DNA of 6,665 nt, taken from positions 1 through 6,665 of the forward strand of contig CALAUH010000168.1 in NCBI GenBank assembly GCA_937892225.1. Direction: 5' to 3'. Made by a program: the position numbers and the translations under genes. The DNA comes from an uncultured Treponema sp. (GTDB lineage: Bacteria > Spirochaetota > Spirochaetia > Treponematales > Treponemataceae). Positions 1-5,182 of the stretch are shown here, in pieces. The notes below the pieces were generated by a model. It did not search any database. It was not told the DNA's origin and saw only the letters and a program-made list of their open reading frames with translations. The number at the start of each line of letters is the position of its first letter. Position 1 is the first letter of the stretch.

Positions 1-1
1 G

Positions 2-181
2 GCTGATGCAGGTGCGATAATTATGCAAGGTACTGTCCCTGTTGAACCTGATGATACACCGGAAATCCTTCAGAGGCGGATTATGGAGAATGTTGAATGG
101 AAACTTTTACCAAAGACGGTATCTTTGTTTTGTCAAGACAAAATTGTGGTGAATGACGGGAAAGCTTACGTGAGGAAATAG
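2..181 (+). CDS. purN: Phosphoribosylglycinamide formyltransferase, C-terminal fragment (5' end outside window)
   Basis: This frame is open from the left edge to a TAG at 179-181 and gives 59 residues. It begins ADAGAIIMQGTVPVEPDDTP and continues through a stretch ending WKLLPKTVSLFCQDKIVV. This matches the C-terminal part of PurN (GAR transformylase), where a D-x-G-x-I-I-x-Q strand is followed by VPV, an acidic 'DTPE-L' segment, a helix and the '-L(L/Y)P-' motif. PurN transfers a formyl group from 10-formyl-tetrahydrofolate to GAR in cytoplasmic purine synthesis. The catalytic Asn/His/Asp region lies mostly upstream of the window. By my count the fragment is 42% G+C, clearly richer than everything to its right, and it uses GCG, GTC, CCG, ACG and GGG codons that are scarce in the neighbouring genes. 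The next gene starts two bases after its stop, so they are probably co-transcribed. The identification is from family memory, not a search. Confidence 0.88.
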   Translation, partial: ADAGAIIMQGTVPVEPDDTPEILQRRIMENVEWKLLPKTVSLFCQDKIVVNDGKAYVRK

Positions 182-183
182 AA

Positions 184-585
184 ATGATATTTGGTCTTAC
201 GGAAGAAAAATTTTGGAGATGTGGGAAATTTTATAGCAGTTTCTTTTTGCAAAGTATTAATATATTGCTTTATCGTGGCGTTGATATTGATTATGCCGAA
301 GAATGTATCAAAAATTTAAATTCACCTTCTGATTCATTCATCTCCGATTTTACAAAATGTTTACAGATGCATTTATTTGACTCCTTGAATAAGTGGGCTG
401 AAATTGATAAAAGAGAAGAAATTGAGACAAAATTGCCGTTTCGGGTGAATTATGATTTGAATTATAGAGATTTTCTTAAATGTTTAACGCCGCAGAATTT
501 ATCTGTAAGATTTTCAAAAAAGATATTGAATCAGATTTTTTGTCTGAGACAATATCTTTTTTTTTTATTTATCTTTACTCGGTAG
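184..585 (+). CDS. Hypothetical small protein downstream of purN; possible frameshift near the 3' end
   Basis: The predicted protein has 133 residues and I do not recognise its family. The ATG at 184 is two bases after the purN stop, and GAGG at 172-175 (8-nt spacing, inside purN) is a good Shine-Dalgarno, so this is probably a genuine operon gene. Residues 1-99 look like a soluble, mainly helical protein with scattered Cys (13, 41, 59) and an acidic/basic patch around WAEIDKREEIETK (71-83). From about residue 111 the frame runs through a terminator hairpin and its T-tract, ending in an odd FFLFIFTR tail. From 480 a different frame is open to a TAA at 588-590. It reads MFNAAEFICKIFKKDIESDF onward and has a more purine-first (RNY-like) codon pattern. 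One missing A in the run at 478-480 would join residue 99 to that frame. The end therefore may be 590 rather than 585. The 3' end overlaps the convergent permease gene. Confidence 0.6.
   Translation: MIFGLTEEKFWRCGKFYSSFFLQSINILLYRGVDIDYAEECIKNLNSPSDSFISDFTKCLQMHLFDSLNKWAEIDKREEIETKLPFRVNYDLNYRDFLKCLTPQNLSVRFSKKILNQIFCLRQYLFFLFIFTR
516..566. terminator. Bidirectional rho-independent terminator between convergent genes
   Basis: AAAAAAGATATTG at 516-528 pairs exactly with CAATATCTTTTTT at 550-562 (13 bp). A 2x2 internal loop (AA/GA) follows, then a 5-bp inner stem (TCAGA 531-535 with TCTGA 543-547) and a 7-nt loop. On the plus strand a run of ten T follows (557-566). On the minus strand the A-run at 516-521 provides the U-tract, so the hairpin can end both the purN-side transcript and the transporter operon. 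It lies inside the 3' end of the 184-585 reading frame, beyond the stop codon (565-567) of the minus-strand permease. Confidence 0.85.
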
Positions 586-1380
586 AATAATAAAAATCAA
601 TGCAACAAGATAGGGTAAAGAAAGAAAAAATGAAGTTGGAATCTGTGTAAATAAGCTTTGGAATTTTGCAGACATAAAATCAATTATGCTAAAAATTAAA
701 ACAAAAGTATAAGTTTTCCAGATTTTTTTATTTCCTAATAAAACTGAAGCAAGACAAATCCATCCTTTACCGCCAGATAAATTTGGAACAAAAGAAGATA
801 TTCTGAAACTTAAAAAACTTCCGCTTATAACTGCAAAAAAAGTACATATAATCCAGCTTAGAGTTTTATATAAATTTGAATTAACACCTTTGACGTTTAG
901 AACATTACTGTCACTGCCGCAGATTCTAAAATAAATTCCTTTCTGAGTTTTTTTAATAAAAAATATTGTAGAAATTATCAAGATTGATGTAATCACTATT
1001 TCTATTATCTGAATATTTTTAACTGAGAAAACAAAATCTTTAGAATATAAAACGCCACGGGATTTAAAACATAAAAATGATAGGAGTGAAGTTAAACCGT
1101 TGCAAAGTAAATTAATTCCTAATCCCGAAATAAAAACATCAGCATTTGTTTTTTTTATAATTAATGTAAGGATGAATATAAAGAGAATACAGAATGTGAG
1201 TGATAATATAACTCCGATAAAACTTGACTTAGTTAAAAATGTAAAAAGATATGTTGTAAATCCACCTAAAGTAATTAAGCCATCTAAATAAAGAGCCAGC
1301 ATTCCAGAAAATTGTGTAAATAAAGCACCAGTAGAGGCTAATAAAAATGGACATGCAAAAGACAGAATATTTAAAATCAT
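565..1380 (-). CDS. ABC transporter permease, YufQ/NupQ type (BPD_transp_2 family), second permease of a Bmp-type system
   Basis: This 271-residue polytopic inner-membrane protein would form half of the translocation channel for the ligand delivered by the upstream lipoprotein. Family landmarks visible in order: PFLLASTGALFTQFSGMLAL (11-30), the counterpart of the 'P-L-l-A-a-G-g-l-f-s-e-r-aGv-N' start of YufQ proteins; a degenerate DGLITLGGF (33-41) in place of the usual EGLM-IGAF; DVFISGLGINLLCNGLTS (81-98), close to the 'vvsGlAlNlla-Glts' block; GIYFRICGSDSNVLNVKGVN (148-167), the cytoplasmic loop; GGKGWICLASVLLGN (203-217); and a closing LPYLVALIFII. It is somewhat shorter than the roughly 320 residues I remember for YufQ. 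The ATG overlaps the stop of the preceding permease by four bases (ATGA), and AGAGG with 6-nt spacing precedes it, so translation is coupled. It is the last gene of the operon. Confidence 0.85.
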   Translation of the reverse strand: MILNILSFACPFLLASTGALFTQFSGMLALYLDGLITLGGFTTYLFTFLTKSSFIGVILSLTFCILFIFILTLIIKKTNADVFISGLGINLLCNGLTSLLSFLCFKSRGVLYSKDFVFSVKNIQIIEIVITSILIISTIFFIKKTQKGIYFRICGSDSNVLNVKGVNSNLYKTLSWIICTFFAVISGSFLSFRISSFVPNLSGGKGWICLASVLLGNKKIWKTYTFVLIFSIIDFMSAKFQSLFTQIPTSFFLSLPYLVALIFIILPSKDK

Positions 1381-2249
1381 TTTTTACCTCTTAGTTTTGA
1401 AGAAAAAATTGCAATTATAAAAAAGATGATTCCCTGAATTAATGTAGAAATATCAAAATTAAAATTATTAAAGAAAGCAAAATAATTTGCACCTGTTATT
1501 ATTGCTGCCATAAGAATTGAAAAAGGAATGATTAAATATAAATTTGAAAAACTTAATAAAGCAACTGCCAGAGAATTCCATCCAAATCCAATATAAAAAC
1601 TTGTATGACAGGTATGATATATACCACAGACTGCTGCTGCTCCTGCAATTCCATGGAAAAATCCACAGAGAGCACTTGTCGATATGGAGATTTTTGATTC
1701 TGATAATCCGATGTATAATGCAAATCTGTTTGCTTTTCCATATAGATTTATTTCTTTTCCGAATGTTGATTTATATAAAATTAATGCTGATAAAATGCAT
1801 AAAATAATGGCATAAAAGAAATACGTATTTACAGGAAAATTTTTGAATAATGATGAAAAATAATATTTTTCCAGGATAAATGGAGTTGCAAGAAGATTTG
1901 TATTTTCAATATTAGAAAAAACGTCTTTTATTAAAGAATCAATTATTGGAATAATAGAAGCGGATATTAAAAAGGAAGTAACCATATAATTTGTATTTTT
2001 ATATTTTTTAAGAATAGCACTTAAAACAGAGAGGGCTGTCCCCATTGTCCCTGCCAAAATAAAAGCAAGCGGCATATTTATTAAAACAGGCAGTTTTAAG
2101 TTCAAGATGATTGCAGCTATAAAACCACCGGCGTAAATTTGTCCTTCGCCCGCAAGATTAATCTCACCACTTTTAATTAAAAATGCATTTCCTATAGAGG
2201 CAGTCATGTAGATAGCTGCAAGATTTAAAATCGTTCCTAAAATATACAT
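1377..2249 (-). CDS. ABC transporter permease, YufP/NupP type (BPD_transp_2 family), first permease of a Bmp-type system
   Basis: This 290-residue hydrophobic protein, with about eight membrane segments, is the partner of the next permease. Landmarks: GEINLAGEGQIYAGGF (28-43) matches the hallmark 'NIGaEGQm-iGa' of this permease family. STFGKEINLYGKANRFALYI (161-180) corresponds to the cytoplasmic 'fG-rlRAvGeNp-AA-yaGi' coupling loop, with the usual Arg replaced by Glu-Ile. CGFFHGIAGAAAVCGI (195-210) is the 'SGalAGlaGa' helix, and GFGWNSLAVALL (221-232) matches 'G-GfdgIAVALLg'. It is shorter than the roughly 350 residues I recall for YufP. The start is fixed by GGAGG at 2257-2261 with 7-nt spacing, and the ATG shares one base with the ATPase stop (TAATG). 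Its function is import of the small molecule bound by the Bmp lipoprotein; substrate specificity cannot be read from the permease. Confidence 0.87.
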   Translation of the reverse strand: MYILGTILNLAAIYMTASIGNAFLIKSGEINLAGEGQIYAGGFIAAIILNLKLPVLINMPLAFILAGTMGTALSVLSAILKKYKNTNYMVTSFLISASIIPIIDSLIKDVFSNIENTNLLATPFILEKYYFSSLFKNFPVNTYFFYAIILCILSALILYKSTFGKEINLYGKANRFALYIGLSESKISISTSALCGFFHGIAGAAAVCGIYHTCHTSFYIGFGWNSLAVALLSFSNLYLIIPFSILMAAIITGANYFAFFNNFNFDISTLIQGIIFFIIAIFSSKLRGKK

Positions 2250-3607
2250 TATTCTTCCTCCAGTTTTCCATGATTTAATCTATAGTATTTTGTACATAAT
2301 TCTTTTGGAAATTCGCCTTCCGTTAAAATAATTACACATGATCCAGAATCTGCCTGTTCTTTTATTAATAGCGAAATTTTTTTTGTAAAATATGGGTCTA
2401 ATCCTTGTAAAGGATGACATAAAATTAATAAATCTGGATTATCATAAAATTCACGTTGTAAAATTAATCGTTGAAGCATTCCACCTGAAAGTTCAGATGC
2501 ATATTGTTCTTTATCAAGTTGTAATTCTGATTTTAAAATGATTTCATCACAGAAAATTTTGTCTTGATTTACAGGAGATATTATATCTTTAATTTTTAAG
2601 TCCGGATTAGAAGCAAGATATTTTCTGTCTGTCGGTATAATTCCAACTTTTAATCCTGATTTTTTTCGTAATGTTCTTGTAGAAAAACTTGGAGTTAAAG
2701 AAAAAGTTTTTTTAGAATCGTTTGTAATAATTAATTTGCCCGTACTTTTTTCTTTATTTAATCCAATTAAAATATTTTCTAAAGTTAATAATCCATCTTC
2801 ACTTTGTCCTTTTATACATAATATTTCATTTGAATTAACTTTGAAATTGATATTATATATTGAAGGTGAAAGAGAAGGTCTGCAAGTTAAATCTTTGATT
2901 TCTACACAGTTATTTTTTTTTAACTTTTTTTTGTTATTATTATTTGTGATTATAATCTGTGTTTTATTATTTATGTTTTTATTTTGGAAAAAACCGTCTT
3001 TAAGTAAATTGATTGTATCACAGTATTGTTCAGCTTCTTTCATATGATGTGTAATTATTAAGATATTCATACCATCATTTTTTAGTTTCTGTAAATTCTG
3101 ATAAAGAAAAATAATTTGAGAATCACTTAAAAGTGCGGATGGTTCATCTAAAATTAAAATTTCAGGTTTCTTTAAAAGTGAACTGCATAAACTTGTAAAA
3201 AATTTAACATCACTTCCGGTTTTAGAAACTGTTGTATTTATATCAATATCTTTTAGCCAGAATTTTGCCTGAGTAAGAATGTTATTTTTATTTTTATCTT
3301 TTAGCCCCAGTAAAAGATTTTCTTTAATAGAAATGTTTTCTGCAAGCATTGGACGCTGATGAACGTAACATATTTTATTGTTTATTGCATCTGTGGAATT
3401 TTTGAATCTAACGATTTTATCATCTAATAAAATATTTCCTGAATAATTGGTAAGTTCACCGCAGATAATATTTGCCAGAGTGGATTTGCCTTCACCGTTT
3501 TCTCCAATGATTGCATGAATTTTTTTTGATGAAAAAAAAGCACTTAAATTATTCAGAATCAATTTTTTTGTATAGCTGAAAGTTATATTTTGTAATTCTA
3601 AATTCAT
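2249..3607 (-). CDS. Double-domain ABC transporter ATPase (YufO/NupO/RbsA-like) with complementary degenerate NBDs
   Basis: This 452-residue protein has two fused nucleotide-binding domains that power the adjacent permeases at the cytoplasmic face; relatives I remember are near 500-510. NBD1 (about 1-205) has Walker A GENGEGKST (35-43), Q-loop Gln84 in YVHQRP, Walker B LILDEP (151-156) and H-loop His187 in IITHH. The signature motif expected just before residue 150 is unrecognisable (VSKTGSDVKFF). A low-complexity Asn/Lys linker (about 214-234) leads to NBD2. There Walker A is reduced to KGQSEDGLLTL (266-276, no GK[ST]) and Walker B to LLILCHPLQGLD (393-404, the 'QPTRGLD' position of this family). 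The H-loop is not evident, but the signature LSGGMLQ (373-379) is intact. NBD1 Walker motifs plus the NBD2 signature form one complete ATP site; the other site is degenerate. AAGG with 7-nt spacing precedes the start, 19 nt after the lipoprotein stop. Confidence 0.9.
   Translation of the reverse strand: MNLELQNITFSYTKKLILNNLSAFFSSKKIHAIIGENGEGKSTLANIICGELTNYSGNILLDDKIVRFKNSTDAINNKICYVHQRPMLAENISIKENLLLGLKDKNKNNILTQAKFWLKDIDINTTVSKTGSDVKFFTSLCSSLLKKPEILILDEPSALLSDSQIIFLYQNLQKLKNDGMNILIITHHMKEAEQYCDTINLLKDGFFQNKNINNKTQIIITNNNNKKKLKKNNCVEIKDLTCRPSLSPSIYNINFKVNSNEILCIKGQSEDGLLTLENILIGLNKEKSTGKLIITNDSKKTFSLTPSFSTRTLRKKSGLKVGIIPTDRKYLASNPDLKIKDIISPVNQDKIFCDEIILKSELQLDKEQYASELSGGMLQRLILQREFYDNPDLLILCHPLQGLDPYFTKKISLLIKEQADSGSCVIILTEGEFPKELCTKYYRLNHGKLEEE
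2257..2261 (-). promoter_or_regulatory. Strong Shine-Dalgarno GGAGG for the first permease, inside the ATPase gene
   Basis: On the minus strand GGAGG is followed by AAGAATA and then the ATG at 2249. It encodes part of the ATPase C-terminal Leu-Glu-Glu-Glu. With the TAATG junction it supports translational coupling. It also shows that this organism uses Shine-Dalgarno initiation for internal cistrons, in contrast to the starts at 4646 and 4710. Confidence 0.8.
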
Positions 3608-3626
3608 TTAAGTGCCTTAGACAAAA

Positions 3627-4646
3627 TTATTTATTTATAGAAAGTGGAGTAGTATTTGTTATTAATTCATTTTCTGTAAGTTCTTGAATTTTTGTTTGAA
3701 TTTTATTTCTAATTTCTTCTGGAACAGTTTTAATATATAAATCATCATCCTGTATGAATTTTATAAAACCGTCTTTCATACCGACCATTTCGCTTTTTCC
3801 CCAAGGAATTAAATCATTTAAAAATGCGGTAGTAACTAATTCAGCCATTTTATCCTGTGCCATGATTGTGCTGGAAATAATTGTACCTGGTGCTTTAGAA
3901 AAACCGTTATCATCAAACCATGTAATATAAGCATTGTTATTTACTGCAGAATTGATTACCCCCTGACTTGCACCGCCGCAGATTGGAAGAATAACATCAA
4001 CTCCATCATTAATTGCTGTATCTGCAATAATAGAAGCTTTGTTTGCATCAAACCAGTTTCCAATCACTAAAAAACTTACATTTGAATTTACATCAGCATC
4101 TTTTGCACCTTTTTCAAAATAAGGAAGAATTATATTATTCATTACCGGATATTCCTGTGCTGCAATTAAAGCAAGTTTATGCGTTTTAGACATTAAACCA
4201 GCCATGTATCCAGTTAAATAAGACTGTTCATATTGATTGTAACAAATTGAATAAATATTATTGTTTTCTTTATGACTTGCATCTAATAATATGAATTTCG
4301 TTTTAGGAAATTGTTTTGTTAAAGGCTCAATAATATCTGGTAAAGAAGGATTTGAAGAAATAATGACTTTATATTTTTTGCTTGAAGCTAAAAGTGTTAA
4401 TTGAGATGCCCATTCAGATTGATTGTTACCTGCTTCCATAATAGAAATTGCTGCTTTTTTTTCTGGATTTATTGCATTGTAAGTCTGAACTGCCTGATTT
4501 ACACCATTTACGAGCATTGAATAACATGCATTGTCCTGTATGATTCCTGGTACAAAAACTGCCACCGATAATTCATTTTTCGATGAATTACATCCTGTAA
4601 AAAATAAAACCAATAATGATAATAAAGATAATGTAATTTTTTTCAT
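3627..4646 (-). CDS. Bmp-family substrate-binding lipoprotein (PnrA/BmpA/NupN- or RfuA-like)
   Basis: The product is 339 residues from the ATG at 4646. An in-frame ATG at 4652 would add Met-Tyr but sits directly against the -10 box, so 4646 is preferred. The N-terminus is a lipoprotein signal: MKK, a Leu-rich core, and a relaxed lipobox FTGC with the acylated Cys at residue 19, as tolerated in spirochaetes. The mature protein has the Bmp fold. ELSVAVFVPGIIQDNACYSM replaces the usual 'vglv-d-ggi-D-sFNq' strand; ILLDAS (119-124) carries the Asp that in PnrA contacts the nucleoside; QSYLTGYMAGLMSKT (141-155) is the family 'YLaGy-AGlmtkt' helix; and GNWFDANKA and WFDDNGF line the second half of the cleft. 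It should sit on the membrane surface and deliver ligand to the two downstream permeases. The ligand could be a purine nucleoside or riboflavin; the sequence alone does not decide. It is the first gene of a four-gene operon. Confidence 0.88.
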   Translation of the reverse strand: MKKITLSLLSLLVLFFTGCNSSKNELSVAVFVPGIIQDNACYSMLVNGVNQAVQTYNAINPEKKAAISIMEAGNNQSEWASQLTLLASSKKYKVIISSNPSLPDIIEPLTKQFPKTKFILLDASHKENNNIYSICYNQYEQSYLTGYMAGLMSKTHKLALIAAQEYPVMNNIILPYFEKGAKDADVNSNVSFLVIGNWFDANKASIIADTAINDGVDVILPICGGASQGVINSAVNNNAYITWFDDNGFSKAPGTIISSTIMAQDKMAELVTTAFLNDLIPWGKSEMVGMKDGFIKFIQDDDLYIKTVPEEIRNKIQTKIQELTENELITNTTPLSINK

Positions 4647-4652
4647 ATACAT

Positions 4653-4681
4653 ATAATAGTTTTATATAAAACTATTGTCAA
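4653..4681 (-). promoter_or_regulatory. Sigma70 promoter of the Bmp-ABC transporter operon, predicted leaderless
   Basis: On the minus strand a consensus TTGACA (4681-4676) is separated by exactly 17 nt from TATTAT (4658-4653). Six bases (ATGTAT) follow, then the ATG at 4646. The usual start point, about 7 nt after the -10, falls on that ATG. No Shine-Dalgarno is present. The transcript is therefore predicted to begin at or within a base or two of the start codon. Confidence 0.8.
4655..4676. promoter_or_regulatory. Perfect 22-bp palindrome, probable MarR-family operator
   Basis: The left half AATAGTTTTAT (4655-4665) is followed without spacer by its exact reverse complement ATAAAACTATT (4666-4676). 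The outer ATAGTT...AACTAT arms resemble the size and spacing of MarR-family operators. The site covers the spacer of the transporter promoter and enters both its -10 and -35 hexamers. It overlaps only the first two bases of the marR -35. Binding should block transporter transcription strongly and autoregulate marR more weakly. That the neighbouring MarR protein binds here is inference from position and symmetry. Confidence 0.75.
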
Positions 4682-4703
4682 GTTCAAAATTAAATTTTAT
4701 AAT
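4675..4703 (+). promoter_or_regulatory. Sigma70 promoter of the marR gene, predicted leaderless, sharing its -35 with the divergent promoter
   Basis: TTGTCA (4675-4680) is followed by 17 nt and a perfect TATAAT (4698-4703). Six bases (ATAAAT) separate the -10 from the ATG at 4710, so the expected start point coincides with the initiation codon. No Shine-Dalgarno exists upstream. The -35 hexamer occupies the same DNA as the minus-strand TTGACA (4676-4681), so the two promoters cannot both be engaged by polymerase at once. Confidence 0.8.
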
Positions 4704-4709
4704 ATAAAT

Positions 4710-5138
4710 ATGGATGAAAAAATAAAAAACAGTATATCGAAGGTTTCTCATATACATTCTTTAACTGCAAATTTTTTAATGAATGAGTTAAAGAAAAAAG
4801 GTTTTAATGAATATGCGTCTTCTCATGGAAATATTCTTTTTCAGTTAAGCAAGGTTTCGAAATTAAAAATGAATGAACTTGCACAAAAAATAAATAGAGA
4901 TAAATCTACGACGACAGTTCTTGTTAGAAAACTTGAAAAAGACGGTCTTCTCTGCATGCAGTATGATGAAAATGACAGAAGAAATAAATTCGTTATGCTT
5001 ACAGAAAAGGGAAGGGAATATAATAAGAATACACAGGAAATTTCGAATTTACTTTTACAAAAATTTTATTCAGATTTTACAGAAGATGAAAAAGAATTAT
5101 TTGTAAATTTCTTAGAAAGAATTGAAAATAATTTTTAA
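4710..5138 (+). CDS. MarR-family winged helix-turn-helix transcriptional regulator
   Basis: The 142-residue product has the typical length and architecture of MarR dimers. N-terminal helices are followed by a winged HTH: first helix KMNELAQKI (53-61), recognition helix DKSTTTVLVRKLEKDGLL (64-81), then the wing YDENDRRNKFVMLTEKGRE (85-103), containing the hallmark D-x-R-R and 'LTekGr'. A C-terminal helix contributes to dimerisation. No cysteine lies near the N-terminus where OhrR-type peroxide sensors have theirs, so small-ligand or metabolite control is more likely than oxidation sensing. It is transcribed divergently from the Bmp-ABC operon across a shared control region containing a perfect palindrome, so it is most likely the repressor of that transporter and of itself. 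The effector is unknown. The ATG lies six bases after a perfect -10 box and has no Shine-Dalgarno, so it is probably translated as a leaderless message. Confidence 0.93.
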   Translation: MDEKIKNSISKVSHIHSLTANFLMNELKKKGFNEYASSHGNILFQLSKVSKLKMNELAQKINRDKSTTTVLVRKLEKDGLLCMQYDENDRRNKFVMLTEKGREYNKNTQEISNLLLQKFYSDFTEDEKELFVNFLERIENNF

Positions 5139-5144
5139 TTATCC

Positions 5145-5173
5145 TTGATTTTATATCTTTTTTTTATTAAATT
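5145..5173 (+). promoter_or_regulatory. Possible weak promoter for the membrane protein gene
   Basis: TTGATT (5145-5150), a 17-nt spacer and TAAATT (5168-5173) precede the ATG at 5183 by nine bases, which would leave a leader of about 3 nt. No clear Shine-Dalgarno precedes that ATG, and no convincing terminator follows marR. The gene could use this promoter or read-through from marR. The hexamers are imperfect and the region is nearly all A/T, so chance matches are easy. Confidence 0.35.
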
Positions 5174-5182
5174 TAAAATATT

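Noticed and set aside
1100..1291. Plus-strand open frame of 63 codons inside the second permease gene
   Set aside because: It lies antisense to a well-matched permease with family motifs on the opposite strand, has no Shine-Dalgarno or recognisable product, and is a shadow frame.
1544..1807. Plus-strand open frame of 87 codons, and a second minus-strand frame at 1553-1741
   Set aside because: Both overlap the first permease, whose conserved cytoplasmic loop and GWNSLAVALL motif are encoded here. Neither has a ribosome binding site or sensible composition.
2736..3047. Plus-strand open frame of 103 codons rich in Phe and Leu
   Set aside because: It is the complement of the Asn/Lys-rich linker and adjacent parts of the ABC ATPase; the hydrophobicity is an artefact of the antisense of AAA/AAT codons.
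4647..4652. Upstream ATG at 4652 as the lipoprotein start (adds Met-Tyr)
   Set aside because: It directly abuts the -10 hexamer and would lie upstream of the expected transcription start. The ATG at 4646 gives a standard MKK signal peptide.
4686..4698. Second palindrome AAAATT-A-AATTTT in the spacer of the marR promoter
   Set aside because: It is perfect but composed only of A and T in an almost pure A/T stretch, so it is easily due to chance. It shares no sequence with the 22-bp palindrome.
4653..4709. FMN or purine riboswitch controlling the transporter
   Set aside because: Considered because riboflavin and purine importers often have one. The intergenic space is far too short and the transcripts are predicted to have no leader.
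4921..5106. Second plus-strand frame of 61 codons inside marR
   Set aside because: It is out of frame with the complete MarR wing and C-terminal helix, has no start signals, and is a shadow.
5122..5170. Terminator after marR
   Set aside because: There is a T-run at about 5158-5165 but only a very short A/T stem nearby (AAAAT-A-ATTTT); no stable GC-containing hairpin precedes it.
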